A DNA stretch of 64,000 nucleotides from Tetracladium setigerum. Its lineage: Eukaryota > Ascomycota > Leotiomycetes > Helotiales. Under the pieces are notes generated by a model. The model did no database searches. It was not told the DNA's origin and saw only the letters and a list, made by a program, of their open reading frames with translations. Shown in pieces: positions 1 through 12,193 of the stretch. The stretch spans positions 2,888,556 to 2,952,555 of the forward strand of contig PZJY01000004.1 of the NCBI GenBank assembly GCA_031472005.1, given 5' to 3'. Within the stretch, counting starts at the first letter, position 1. Each line of letters opens with the position of its first letter. Made by a program: the position numbers and the translations under genes.

Positions 1-3000
1 GACAGCGCCTCCATGTAAGTTTGTCAATGGTCCAAGATATCTATCCTCCTCACATTTTCTAGCTTGCCCTGTTATTCAACAAGCTCGAACCGCCGAACAA
101 TTGGTAAAAGATTTGAACATCTCGGCAACCAGCCAGGTAAATAATATACAGCGAAAAGACAATCATCAAAACGTGAGAAGCAATGCGAATACGCGCAGTG
201 CTCCAATCACCCGTCGACACTCCAACGATCCAACTCATCAAGTCAAATCTCAGCCTAGGAGGAACTCGACCAAAGCACGACCCCGTGGATATTCAACTAT
301 CAGTGCACGCAATGGGATGGAAGGTCCTTCTCCTTCCCTTCGAAGACATACCTCGAATCCTGGTTCATACCCTGCAGTTTTTGTTCCTAGTTTGGTGCCA
401 TCAATGCCTAGTGGACAATCAACTCCCACAGAACGTCGATCTTCTCCTAGACAACCACGTTCCCCTCGTCCCGCTAGTGCTGCTCACTCTCCAACAGAGC
501 ACCAACCTTTGGTTGATCCGGCTATTATCTCCCAATCACCTCCGCGACAAAAGCCATCGACTGACCCTTCTATCGTGGGACAAGGACCAGAGCATGCACC
601 AGCACAATCGCCAAAACAAAATCGCCATATGCAACAGATTTTTGAACAAATTCAGCCTGCCTCTACATCTGGTGGATCACACTTCGCTCCGTCGATGATG
701 TCGTTGAACAGACAGCCTAACTTGCCACAGGATTCTCGAGTTGTCTTCCATTCTCGACAGAATACATTTGCATCAATCTCATCTATATCTCCAAAGAAGC
801 CACGAATGGTATCACAAGATGTCCGGGTTCAGTCATCTGCGTATGCTCGATCCATATCGTTCCATCAATCTCGGCCTCATGCTCCGGCTCACAGCCGCCA
901 AATCAGTCGAGAGCAATACATCGGCAATCGCATCTCATCAAATGACTCCTCTGCCAGCATCCACACTGTTCGACCTGAGACTTTTAGCTTACAGGCACAT
1001 CGGAATTTTAATCATGGGTTTCCAAACTGGACCACTCAACAGGTGGGGGAGATCCACTACGGCGAGTTCATTAAGACTGTGACCTTCAACAAGAAGAGCA
1101 GGGAAGAAAACGCAGACCCAGGGAATAAGCAAACCTTGTTCGTTAAGCCTGTCAACGAGGAGTTCTTCGACTCGCAAATATTCAGGTCTTTGCTAGACCA
1201 ATGTGGTCAAGTTTCGGACATATCTTTCGCACGACCCAGAAATGCCTGTAATATCTTTGGTCATGCTTTCGTTCATTTCACTTCCGTCGAGTACATGAAT
1301 CGTGGCATCCAGGTACTTTGCCAATACCAGTTCCCTGATGGCCGCATGCTTCAAGCAAGTCAGGCCAGTCCAAGAAACCAACGATATCAAAACGATCGTC
1401 GTTCTTTTCCCGCAAAGGGGGCGCGCTCACAGAATCCGGTTAGCTCTTCTAACCGTGTACAACCACAGTCGTACCAGCCGCATCAATATTCCGACCAACA
1501 GTCTCGGGTGCAGAGTCCAGCACCTCGCGAACCATTGACCGTTGGGTTTCAAAATCAGTTGGCTACCAGTCAGTTGATGTCTGCCACAATGCAGTTAGAG
1601 CACGGCCAATACACCATGCACTCTACGGGAACACACCTGCAAGATGTTTCGAATGCTCAACAAAAGAAACTTGCTAGCCCTAGTGCTAGTGCTGCCGGGT
1701 CATCAAAGAAGGAAAACTTGTCCTTCAAGCGAAATGTTGAAAAGCACACCGGGTCACCCAAGTATGAAAGTTTGGCCCTAAAGCATAAGTCAAGACCACA
1801 GAGTGCGCAGACAACGGAGAAGGGCAGCAGAGCCGGTAATAATGGCAGGAAGAAAGGCAGGAAGACAGCAAATAGGTTAGTGCCCCAGATTTATGCGCGC
1901 GCACAGTTGACTAACTTTCTACAGCTCCGTACAGCCGACACCAACTCCATCTCCCACTAGGTCGAGGTCTGTCGCTGCATTGAAATCTTTGGCGCCAAAA
2001 GATGATGTCAATGCACCGAGTCAGCTGAAGCTGAATCCTCGTCCTGAGAACATTCAGAACGGCGAGGCTAGCCAGAAGTCACAAACCGGGGCAAATGAAT
2101 ATGCAACTGTATCACCAGCTGTCACTGCTATTATAGAATCATTTACAAGCTCTTGTTTGGATTCTGCGCCACCCAGTCGCCAGGGTAGTCTTGACAGCCT
2201 GTCTTCGGCGACTATGTCAGAAATGTCCAATCCAAAGGCCGAACCTCTCAAGAACGTGACTACAGATACAACGGACACTCCGCCATCAAGCGAGCTCTGC
2301 AAGAGAGAACTAAAAGAATCTCGCAAGCTTGATACTTCCTTCCAAGATATGCTACCACTTCGCGAACAATCTCAAGCTTCAGGTGCATTTGAGCATGAGG
2401 CAGAGATCCAGGATAGTATTGGTCACCATGGCAAAGAGTCCTCGAGATCTAGTACTGCATCGGCAAAGTCCAGAAAGAAGCTCAACCATGTCAAAGAAGA
2501 CAGTGGTGAGCCGGTTGGTGATAACTCTACCCGGAAGGCAGATTTGAAGATCACGCTCGACTCCACGAACGGTGATCCTGAAGGCTCTTCCCGTCAAAAG
2601 ACCCAGATCAAGAAGGTCGCTAGCAAGAAATCTATGGAGAAATCAGACGTTACGAAAACTCATGGTCAGGGCAGTGTTGGTAAGAGTCAAGGTGCACAAG
2701 CTGCAGTTTCCGATAAGCAAATCGAAAAGCAAGCCTCTGCAGACAAGCCTCTGGAGATCGACTGCGGCGACCAATTCCCGTCTCTCAAAACTCCGACTCT
2801 TCCAACAACTATTGCAGATGGTAAGCTTCCAGCAGCTCCAAAGGTCGCACGTGGTATCCCGTCGCCTCTCTCCGTCGACCAACTGAATACGCGCCAGCAA
2901 AGCCAATCATCCTCAAGTTCGAAAGTCCAAACACCAGCCCAGAGCAAGCCTATGGTGGCCGTCCCGCGGATTGTTATGCCTGGCAAGAAGCCGTAAGTCG

Positions 3001-3204
3001 TAAGCTACCCTGAAGACATTGATTCGTTATTGTTCACGACTCACACTGGACAGAAATACTGAATTGGGTCGTCTTTTCGATGGTGCGAATGATTCGAGGT
3101 TTACTTGGAGTAGCGTTGCAAGCTTCACAAAACCAGGGCAACAAGATCAAAATTCTTTGGGGTCTTCCAATTGGCCATTCGTTAAGGCTTTTCGAGAAGC
3201 ATAG
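1..3204 (+). CDS. RRM-domain RNA-binding protein, 5' end outside window
   Basis: Partial gene. I read exons <1-14, 63-1875, 1925-2992 and 3054-3204; introns 15-62 (GTAAGT..TAG), 1876-1924 (GTTAGT..CAG) and 2993-3053 (GTAAGT..CAG) keep one frame to the stop at 3204. The first 1 kb encodes a Ser/Pro/Arg/Gln-rich disordered region. A single RRM follows at about 1120-1375: KQTLFVKPV fits RNP2, and GHAFVHFTS fits RNP1 with aromatic residues. The C-terminal third is Ser/Lys-rich low-complexity sequence and ends in a short conserved-looking tail (SSNWPFVKAFREA). The RRM implies RNA binding; target and process cannot be named. The very long disordered flanks are typical of fungal mRNA-binding regulators. 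Confidence is high for the gene and RRM, lower for exact exon edges. Confidence 0.85.
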
Positions 3205-3505
3205 AGGGATGAGGCTTTCTTTGATCGGTGTGAAATGACACACAGATGATTTCAGCCAGGGAGAAATAGCGTTTTTCCTTTTCTGATATCTATCTTACTT
3301 TGTAATTATAATTACTAAACGCAAAACGCATAGATATTAGATCCCTAGAAGAATAGAAAAATAGAAAAAAATAGAGAGATTTGAAACTTCGATCTGTTGG
3401 CCGCTTCTGAAGAGACAAGTCACATGATTGAATGCACCTTCCCTCTCACATCAGCAGCCAGTTCTCATGCTCAAAATACACAATTCACAAACTTCCCAAG
3501 GAAAA

Positions 3506-6051
3506 ATGGAGGCTCTTCAGATCACAAGAACGATACGCCTCGATGACAAAAACTATCTCGTAGATCCTGACCCCGTTGTCCTGATGCGGAACATCTCGGC
3601 AACCTCCAATTCCACATCACCACTCCCAGTCGCCGTCCTACATGTCAGCCAAATTGTTCAAAGCATCACATATTCGATGATAAATTTCTTGCTTTCAAAG
3701 TTTTTAGAGCAAGACGATGTAATCTGTGGTGGGTTTCTGGCAAACCTGGTCATCGTTTGTACACCTGATCGAACTCAGGACCTCATCTTGGAAGGCGTCC
3801 AGCTTCCATACGTCAAAACTGTTTTGATTCATCAGCTTCACGCCAGCGATGAGATTAAAGACGGACCATATTTCTTAGTAGGAGGCAGGTTACATAAGGC
3901 TTACAGGCTTTTCCCTGACACATATGGGGCATTTAGTGAGTTTCTACCGTACTCACGCAATTTTGGAATTTGCTCATACTGATGAAAAATAGTATCCGGT
4001 GTATTACCAGCCCGATTCGAAGATAAGCTCGGCTACCGGTTGGTATTCCTAGTTTGTATAATTTTGTGTAACTCCACATCTAACAGTTTACAGGGAGGCC
4101 GAAACTAAAGACATACCAATTCCATCGCGCCTGTATTTCCCCGAAACAACCGCTTCTCTCCCTCTACTCGGAACGCGTATAGCTGTCAAAGATATCTACG
4201 ACATCCAAGGATTGCGCACAGGTGGCGGCAGTAAAGCATATCTAGAACTCCAAGAAGAAGCTCCCCAAACAGCAAAGGCGATTCAACGACTTATCGATCA
4301 AGGGGCAGTCATCATCGGCAAGACGAAGACAAGTCATATGGTCTCTGGAGTGGCGCCAAGAGATTGGATTGATCACCAGTGTCCTTTCAATCCGAGGGCG
4401 ATGGATATTTGGATACTGACTGTAGTAGTTCGGGAAGTGGAGCAGCGATCGCAGCGTATGAGTGGCTTGATATTGCGATTGGCTCTGATAGTACGTTTTG
4501 CTCTAAAATTGGAAGTTTGGAATATTAAGATCAACTACTGAAGTAATATAGGCTTGGGAAGCATGGTAGGACCAGCTTCTGCTGGTGGGACTTATGGTCT
4601 TCGACCAACTAAAGGCTTGCTATCAAACGACAGAGCTATTGCTGTTTCTGAGTAAGAACACTTCATCTCTTCTTCACTCATCATAGACTGAAGATTGCCT
4701 GTCACAGATATCTCGATACTCCAGGATACTTCTGCCGCAACGCGGAAAAGTTCGCAGATTTTGCCAAGTGCTGGATTCGAGAGCAACTCCAACAGCCAAA
4801 CGGAAAGGTATTTACTTTCCAATCTACAAAGATATAAAAACATACTAAAAGTAGAAGGTCACCAAAATACTTGTTTTCCAGGAAAGATTCCAGCAATTTC
4901 ATCAGTCAGAACAACAGATTATGAAAAGCTTCATTGAGGATATAGAACTTGCTTTTAACGTCAACAGCGAGAACCTCGATATTGAAACTCTCTGGAAAAA
5001 CTATAGATCAGAAAGCGGACTTGATAATCAGTCTAAAAGTCTTGAGGATTATTTGGCCACGGTGAGATTGAGATTCTGCTCTGATTTCACAGGTCCTATT
5101 TTCTCTATTAGGCGTCCAAGTCTAACAACTCAGACGCTTGCAACCATCCAGTTACACGATGCCCACAAGAACAATCTTCCTTACCAAGCCCAGTACAAAG
5201 AGCGCTTTGGATGTGATCCGGCTATCGATCCAATTGTCCGTTACAAATGGTAAGATTCCATTTTTCTGATTTTTCAATTCCATTTCAAAATATCAACTCC
5301 CATCGTCTCATTCGTGCGATACAGGAATCTCGGAAGCAAAATCACGCATTCAGAATACACCGATGCTCTTGAGCAAAGATTCTATTTCAAATCATTCCTC
5401 GAGAAAGTTGTCGTCCAGGAAGGGACTTTGTTAATTTTACCGTGAGCTCGGTCTTGCCCTAGACAGTACTGAAGATTTTTAAACGAGACAGCGACATTCT
5501 AACTTCTCACAGAGGAGGGTTTCCATGGGTTCAATACAGGGACACATACCCAGGGTTTTTTAATCCCCTTGATCGAGTTTGGTTGGTTATGATACTAATG
5601 TTGATGTGAAATAGGCAACTAGAAGATGCAGGGAAGCCTTGGCAAGGATATGGATTCACCAACACGTCGTTCTCGTCACTCGGAGAATTACCTTGTGTTT
5701 CCTTTCCGGGTAAGCTCTTCTTCATCCGTTTCTCTATCTACCTACCCTTCCCAGCTTCCGCTACAGCAGGGTGTAGGCTGATCTGTAAATCTAGTCGGCC
5801 AATCAACATATCAATCCAAGATCTCAGGAAGGGAGGAAGTAAAACCCGTTAGTTTGTGGATGCTAAGCGCACACGGTAAGCCATATATTTCTTTCCAGGC
5901 GACTTTTAGTATGATCTCAGTAGAAGCCAATTGATGCTAACTCACGAGGAAAATTAAAGGGACGGATGTGTGGCTGACTGAAACCCTCGCGACTGCTATC
6001 AAGAGTTCAGGGAGACCAGGCTCGGTGAATGTTGGGAAGACTGCTTTTTGA
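3506..6051 (+). CDS. amidase-signature family hydrolase, many introns, frame broken
   Basis: Reconstructed exons are 3506-3935, 3993-4038, 4094-4490, 4552-4651, 4708-4807, 4882-5249, 5325-5441, 5513-5581, 5615-5709, 5795-5875 and 5960-6051. An N-terminal domain of about 140 residues precedes an amidase domain. Visible family marks are RIAVKDIYDI (catalytic Lys), the Ser-rich SSSGSGAA loop (cis-Ser), GSDSLGSMVGPA (nucleophile Ser), DTPGYF and a C-terminal WLTETLATA. It would hydrolyse an amide bond; the substrate is unknown. Two oddities stand out. The reading frame breaks at 4396-4398, where one extra G would restore PFNPRGDGYLDTDC. The intron 5582-5614 is only 33 bases. Also, the usual segment after the DTPGYF block seems shortened. 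The gene may be real with a sequence error, or a young pseudogene. ATG 3506 was chosen because the protein starts cleanly there; ATG 3467 is in frame too. Confidence 0.7.
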
Positions 6052-6868
6052 GGGTTTGATTGAACTGTGTTTTTAGGGGGCGATGAATAATGGAATATGA
6101 TGTTAAGAATGAAAATAAGATACGAGAAATGAGAATTTTGTCAGTGACGAGAGCGATGTGCCACAAGAAAGACCACATTGATAAGGCTGAACTCAAGGCT
6201 GGAGCTGAATTCTGAAAGTTGAGGAGTTTCGAAAACAAGGCGGGTAAAGTTTGCAACCTGGTCACCTGAGGGGTAAACCATTTTCGTTTCCTTTTTCTTC
6301 GAGATTGTCGTGTAGTTTTTCGGCGTGGTGATGAAATTCAGTACAAGAAGCATGTTCTCAGGCCAAATTTAGTTCCAACGAAGACTGCAAGTTATTGGCG
6401 AGGTATGGAAATGGCAACCGAAGCGGATGATCGGATGTTGTGAGATATTCCTAGACCTGGTCCTCTGGTACATGTCGGGTATGGGAAAAGATCTCTCACT
6501 TGAGAGGTCTCGATCGTACGTGCCGCAGAGCTTCTGTGTCTTCCACTGTGAAACATAACTGGAGTCCGCAAAATCGTCCAACTCTTGTTCCGTGTGCCCC
6601 AATCCCAACACTACAAATTGAAAACTTACAACAGCTTGACCCAATAAAAGAACAGCACACCCACAACACCACGTCTCCAACCGAAATCACGTATATCCTC
6701 AAAACGATCTCATGCAAGATGAACCACTCTCGCATTGCTCAGCTATTGTTCAGAATCCCGCATATGCCCGTAAGCTCATGCATGCGTGACCCCATACTCA
6801 CAAAGCCCAAACCATAAAGAAGCAGCCCAATGATACCCGCAAAATTGATCCCTAACAACCCTCCATCC
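6052..6868. other. intergenic, convergent gene ends
   Basis: This lies between the 3' ends of the amidase and eL24 genes. Open frames here (for example minus 6369-6680) are short, Cys-rich and lack splice or family support. I see no gene. Confidence 0.6.
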
Positions 6869-7600
6869 TTAACGAGAAGTTGGTTGAACCTTTTGCTTGG
6901 AACCCTTCGCACCCTGCTTACCCACAATTCGTCCGGTCTGTCCCTTCGATGCTGCTCCGGCAGATTTTGCCTTCTCGGCCTTCTTCGCGCTCTGTGCAGC
7001 GTTACGCTTGTCCTTTCCTTCCTTGATGGCGGCGAGACGGGCGGCTGATCGGGCTTCTGGTCGTTGAGATCGTCGCTCCTTGATGACATCGAGGGAGGCT
7101 CCGACGATGGCTCGTTGGGATTTGACGGTACGGCGGGATCGCTTCTTGGCTACTTCCTGTTGTTGGGGGAGGGGGCTGTTAGTTATGCCTTTTTTCTATC
7201 TGCCAGCTGATTCCATCTGCCAATGCCTGCGCATTGTAGTGATATGGGAGTTTCGTACCTCGGAGATACCCTTCTTGTGTTGGCGTCTGAAGAGAACGGT
7301 CCATGCAATGCGACGGGGGTTCTTGCGTTGGAGGAAGAGGGACTCGGTCTTTCCATTTTGGAATCTGAAGATCTTGCTGTCGCCACGAATGTACAGCTTT
7401 CCCTGTAGTTTCAACACGTCAGCACTTATGTCCCTCAATTCCATTGAATATCCCCATCTCCTCGTGGTGCCAACTGCGTCTATTGTCCTTCCTCTCCCAC
7501 CACCATACCTCATCCATCATCTGAAACGCAGAAAAGGGTTCGCCCGTACCTTTCCAGGGTAGATCTTCTCGCCGGAGAAGGTGTCGTCGTAAGTGCGCAT
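6869..7600 (-). CDS. rpl24: 60S ribosomal protein L24 (eL24)
   Basis: Three exons: 7550-7600, 7259-7402 and 6869-7156 (51, 144 and 288 bases, all phase 0), giving 160 residues. The family is unmistakable: MRTYDDTFSGEKIYPGK, then GKLYIRGDSKIFRFQNGK, RKNPRRIAWTVLFRRQHKKG, and a Lys/Ala/Arg-rich tail containing QRAIVGASLDVI. It is a structural protein of the large ribosomal subunit at the subunit interface, acting in the cytosol. The length matches the usual 155-160 residues. Introns start GTACGG and GTACGA and end CAG. It is divergent from TRM44, so two translation-related genes share the promoter interval. Confidence 0.96.
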
Positions 7601-8119
7601 GTTGGCGTTTGCGTAGACTTTCTTTCGTGTCGAATTCGGTGTCTACCCAAGTCGTTGATGGGCAAAAGGATTGAGATTTGTCGTTGGTCGCGGCGCCTTC
7701 GAAAAAGTCGCGAATTGAATGTGCGGAGCTAAAAGGAACTAAGCGAGTGCTTAGCGCACCAGCCACATCTGATACTGAGGCATCAACGGCATTCCTCTCT
7801 CCAGCCTCAATGTCAAAAACCTATTCTAATCTTCTAAATGCTATGGATAAAATCTAATAGAAGATTCATTTGCTACAATGGAATGGGTTCTCGATAGACT
7901 TGAGCTTTTTCCTGTCTGCAAATACTAACAAATATTCTCGCCGTTTTGGAAGCAAGACAATGAAGTGTGTTGGTAAAGTCACGTGATAACTACAGGCCAA
8001 CATTGATCCCTCGAAAACTCTCACGGTGTGAGCCCAATATTCCCAAAATTACTTACTTGGAGGTTCTTTGTTGGATTGATCTATACACATCAACCGGCAT
8101 CTCCCCTCTACTTCTAATC
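7601..8119. promoter_or_regulatory. divergent promoter, eL24 / TRM44
   Basis: This 519-base interval separates the start codons of eL24 (minus) and TRM44 (plus). It must hold both promoters and leaders. I see no clear TATA box or named motif. Confidence 0.5.
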
Positions 8120-9637
8120 ATGTCATTCAAACCCGAAACCATCCCAGCTTCGGAATCCTCAGGGCTCCAAGATGACTCTGGCGCAAACTGGACTCCTCTT
8201 TTCCAACACTCCTGTTCATTTCCACCTGAAATCTTCAAGGAAGTAATGCTTAATCTCATACGAAATCCAAATATCAACTCAAACCATCTCTTCCGCGCTG
8301 ACATTGCTCTTGAAGCACCATTCTCCGAGCCTTTCAACCACAATTCTGAGATTACTCCAAGGGTCACCCAATTCAAAGCCTATGATCTCGAGAAAGTCAT
8401 AGTTCGTACCATGATTCCAAGGAACCCAAAAGTCGACAAACCCTTGGATCAAACTTGTTTGCTGTACGAGAAGACCCTCGAATCAGGAGAATCTCAAAAT
8501 CTGGTCATCTATCTTCCACACATCTCCGCGCCCGACGAATCACCATTCTATCATCCTGCTGTTCATGGAATTGCCTTCCTACACACATATCAATCTTCGA
8601 CGAAAGAGGGAACTATTTCTATAGAATACTCGTTCTATCCATCCGTGCCACGCTCGCCAGTTCTGGAACGAACAGCTCAGCACCTCCTCTCTGCAGTTCA
8701 CAAGCACGGACAAGGGAAAGCTGCAGGTTATGTTAAAAGGGTTCATCACGATGTAATCTTACCACAAGCCTCTGTCCAAAATACCTATGCTCGTCTGAAG
8801 GCCAAATATGCCAAACCTCTGATTGAGGCGTGGGTTGAAACCACTGATCCCGGCAAGCATGTATTTGAAGATCTAGGAATTGCAGCTTTTCTCATTGAGC
8901 TATGGGCCGAAATATACGCCGGTAAAACATTTCCAGGATTTGTGGATATTGGATGTGGCAACGGATTGCTCGTTCACATTCTACTTGAAGAGGGTTATGC
9001 TGGATGGGGATTCGACGCACGAGCACGAAAGTCATGGGCAATTTACGGAAGCAAAGCGAAAGAAAATCTACATGAATTCGTACTAGTGCCATCTATTATA
9101 CAATCTGAAGAACTGGCAAACAATTCTATCAGTCAAAAGGCTGCAACACCCACTGGGGAAAGTGCAAGGGGAAATGAAAACAAGAACCAAAACGAAAAAT
9201 CAAATATCCACAACGGACTTTTCCCAACAGGAACTTTTATCATCTCCAACCATGCCGACGAGTTGACCCCATGGACTCCAATTCTAGCAAACCTGTCACA
9301 ATCGCCTTTCATGGCTATACCATGTTGCTCTCATGCCCTGAATGGAAGTCGATTTCGCGCACCTCCATCGAAAGATGCCGGCGTGTCCAACTCTGCGTAC
9401 GCCTCGCTGGTATCGTGGGTGTCGAAGATTGCAAGTGATTGTGGATGGATAATTGAAACGGAAATGTTGAGGATTCCAAGTACCCGGAATACTGCTCTAA
9501 TCGGAAGAAATCGATCGGTCCCGTTCGGTGATGGTGGTGCTGGGGAAATGAAAAAGCTGGTAAAGACGTATGGTGGTGCCGTTGGATGGGAAGAAAACGC
9601 GCTAAAGTTAGCAAAAACAACAACGAGAGGTCATTGA
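8120..9637 (+). CDS. TRM44: tRNA (uracil-O2'-)-methyltransferase
   Basis: Uninterrupted frame of 505 residues. ATG 8120 is the first ATG giving a normal N-terminus; the open frame upstream starts from a non-ATG codon. The SAM-binding motif FVDIGCGNGLLVHILLEEG followed by GWGFDARARKSW (about residues 273-303) is the signature of the Trm44/METTL19 family. A later HADELTPWTPILA and IPCCSHALNG block is also characteristic. In yeast the enzyme makes 2'-O-methyluridine at position 44 of tRNA-Ser in the cytoplasm. Length agrees with the family (yeast about 570). It ends only 62 bases before the stop codon of the convergent coiled-coil gene. Confidence 0.93.
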   Translation: MSFKPETIPASESSGLQDDSGANWTPLFQHSCSFPPEIFKEVMLNLIRNPNINSNHLFRADIALEAPFSEPFNHNSEITPRVTQFKAYDLEKVIVRTMIPRNPKVDKPLDQTCLLYEKTLESGESQNLVIYLPHISAPDESPFYHPAVHGIAFLHTYQSSTKEGTISIEYSFYPSVPRSPVLERTAQHLLSAVHKHGQGKAAGYVKRVHHDVILPQASVQNTYARLKAKYAKPLIEAWVETTDPGKHVFEDLGIAAFLIELWAEIYAGKTFPGFVDIGCGNGLLVHILLEEGYAGWGFDARARKSWAIYGSKAKENLHEFVLVPSIIQSEELANNSISQKAATPTGESARGNENKNQNEKSNIHNGLFPTGTFIISNHADELTPWTPILANLSQSPFMAIPCCSHALNGSRFRAPPSKDAGVSNSAYASLVSWVSKIASDCGWIIETEMLRIPSTRNTALIGRNRSVPFGDGGAGEMKKLVKTYGGAVGWEENALKLAKTTTRGH

Positions 9638-9699
9638 TACACAAAAGAAACATGTGCAACAGAAAGATACCGGACCCATGACATCTCGTCGGAGGCAAT

Positions 9700-10455
9700 C
9701 TAGCAGCCTTCAAGAAAAGCCAAAATTTGTTTCGCGCGGCCACCAAACATCTCAGGGCGGAGCGGTTGAGCCATGCCAGTGATGCAAAACTCACTATCGG
9801 AGCTATCGGTAGAGTCGGTAGACCCAGAGCTCAAGTCGAACTCCTTTAGCTGGTCAGAAGTGAGTTTGCCACCTTCGTGCAAGAAGCTGATGACTTTCAC
9901 AAGCTCTTTGTGCTCGTCCGCGTGTTTCTCGGAGGCAAGCCTAATGTGAATCTCGCTGGCAGCATTGAGACCTCTTTGGCAGCGGATCTCTCGGGCATGG
10001 TTCTTGCACTCCGCCTTGAGCTTGTTGAATTCCTCGATGAGGCGAGTGAGCGCCCCCTCTGCCTCGAGCCATCTCTTGGACACATTTTTCAGAGTCTCCT
10101 CACTCTGCTCCATTGCCTTCGCTGATTCCTCGGTCTGGCGATCGAGAGCCGAATTCGTCTTGGAATAATGTTCGTTGAGGATCGTTAGAGCGTTCTCATA
10201 CTTCACCTTCTCTTCCTCCCAATGGCGCTGTTGGCGCACCAAGTCTATCTCCTCGGACTTGGAACCCAACTGCTTTTGTAGAGCCTCGATCTGCTTACGG
10301 AGGTCCTCGTTGGTAGCGTCCGCGGAAGGCTTACTCATGAGAGTATTGACATCGCCGAAGTTGACTCCGTTGCCGCTGACAGAGGAGCTTGCGACAGAAA
10401 GGACTTCGACAGCAGTGGTGAATGATTGCATGCCGGAGGAGGTATTTGAGCTCAT
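9700..10455 (-). CDS. coiled-coil protein of unknown function
   Basis: Intact single-exon frame of 251 residues starting MSSNTSSGMQSF. Residues about 48-190 are Lys/Glu/Gln-rich with heptad-like spacing (LRKQIEALQKQLGSKSEEID and onward), so a long coiled coil is predicted. The tail contains a Ser/Thr/Asp run (SSGSTDSTDSSDSEF) and a short conserved-looking end (RPEMFGGRAKQILAFLEGC). I do not recognise the family. An oligomerising or scaffold role is only an inference from the coiled coil. Codon use looks like the neighbouring real genes. Confidence 0.75.
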   Translation of the reverse strand: MSSNTSSGMQSFTTAVEVLSVASSSVSGNGVNFGDVNTLMSKPSADATNEDLRKQIEALQKQLGSKSEEIDLVRQQRHWEEEKVKYENALTILNEHYSKTNSALDRQTEESAKAMEQSEETLKNVSKRWLEAEGALTRLIEEFNKLKAECKNHAREIRCQRGLNAASEIHIRLASEKHADEHKELVKVISFLHEGGKLTSDQLKEFDLSSGSTDSTDSSDSEFCITGMAQPLRPEMFGGRAKQILAFLEGC

Positions 10456-12193
10456 GGTGACGGTGGCGTAGTTGACAGTGGTACGGGATATACGGTGTTG
10501 ACAGTTATCGATACCTGAACGGCGACGAGATTAAAGATAGAGACTAGAGAGAGTGTGTGAGTATCGAGAATGTGGACAGAGGAAGATCTTGGATTTGACT
10601 TGGATTTGATTTGAAGTGTTATGGGAAAATGGCGAAGTGGGTGAGAAGACTGCGAACTTATAGAAAGAGGAATATGATTTGGACTGGCAGAGTCCTTCAG
10701 TCAGTTCAAATCACTTAGTCGAAGGGCATATCATGAAATGGACTGACAATGCGCTTCTTGTCCAATGAGATCACGGTTTTTCTGTTTCCTTATTGACTTC
10801 TGCGTATCAGAGTTTTGAAGTTGCTAGGGGTGGGCCACTTGACTCCTAGTCTGATTTTAAATTTTTAACGGCGCCCACTCTATACTATGATTTAAAATAT
10901 ATGCACGGGGAAGAGCTAACTTGTTTTTAATTTTTGTATTCATTCAGGTCTAGTATACTTCATCATTAGTGAGAAAGCAGTCTATTTTGCTATTGATAGA
11001 CTTGGATATGACTTTGGAATGTTTTCAACTTTTCACTCACTTGCAGTCTCCTTATCTTGGAACTTCACAACTTGAAGATTTCAAATCAAAGAAACAGCAA
11101 CTTCAGCAAAGACATTTGGAAGGAACGAGCTCCTTAGAGTATAGATCTCTCTAGACTCACATTACAATTTACAGGGACAGAGTTAATAGAAGCAGTGCTG
11201 CCCAAACCAACCCGGATCATACCTGACAGTCACAAAGAAACTCCATCGCTCGTGACCTCCCAATATCCGCAAATACTCTCCTATCCACTGCTCCAAGCAA
11301 GCTTCTACCAACAAGGTATATCAGGCATCACATTCCAACAGGGCATGTCTCCAGCTTCGAATACCCTCCAGATTACCCCACTCCAATTCCCAATGGCGAA
11401 AGGGTGAAGCGTCCGGCATCATAGAGCAGTTCTATTAGGTAAAAGTCTTATTGAAAAGGGGAAAATATCGCGTTGTCAATTGGTAAGTTCGGGGAACTGG
11501 TACGCACCGTAGCGCACCTAGGCACAACGGACTGATGATTTAGTGCCTAGACCTTGAGAAGTCCCACACAGAAATAAGCACACACATGAGATAATTACAC
11601 CGCTAGTGGTTAAGCATTTTAGAAAGATGATGCCTGGCTGATATTACGATGGTAAGGTTTGAAAGCCCGGATGGCAGGAGAAGCATGACCACTAGCAGGG
11701 GTTCGCCATGAAAATTCGCGACTTTCGAACAGGTCCTGGTTCCCAGTATGCCGGACTGCCGCTACTAACTTCCAAGAGGCCGTCAGGAAGTCCCACTGGG
11801 GACTTACATTCCAACGTTGTGAAAATTCTCCCTCCACTTGGATGTATCACGTGACCTTAAATCTTCTCAAGCTGGCCTCCTGGCGAATGCAATCCCAACT
11901 GGACTTTTGCGCTCCAGGGAAGATGAATGCCACTTCCACGCAAATATCACCAATAATCCCAATCCAAGTGTCCAATTGTAGGAAGAAAGGCGCTGTATAA
12001 TTTTGTACAAGCAAGCAATCCTATGACTACCGACCGTCTCTGCCCAGGTATTATCATGCAAGATCCGTCCCCCAAAAATTGTCATGACTCCCAGCGCAAG
12101 CCCTGCAATCAATAGCCGCCCATTCTTCCAGAAAAAAAAAGACTCGATGTGGTTGGTACCGAGATTCCTCGCTGCGAATCGTCAATGAGCTTT
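10456..12193. other. intergenic, no gene identified
   Basis: It contains the promoter of the coiled-coil gene and the region downstream of egd1. The plus frames 10969-11154 and 11195-11407 read as Gln/Pro-rich peptides that could be exons of a small gene or a relic, and the minus frame 11867-12112 has a hydrophobic stretch. None has a recognisable domain or a consistent splice model, so I do not call them. Confidence 0.5.

Noticed and set aside
183..698. 171-codon open frame on the plus strand
   Set aside because: It overlaps the RRM gene in another frame; the RRM frame has the conserved domain and matching splice sites.
11195..11407. 70-codon plus frame as a gene exon
   Set aside because: Reads like low-complexity Gln/Pro sequence without partners that splice in frame; left as unassigned.
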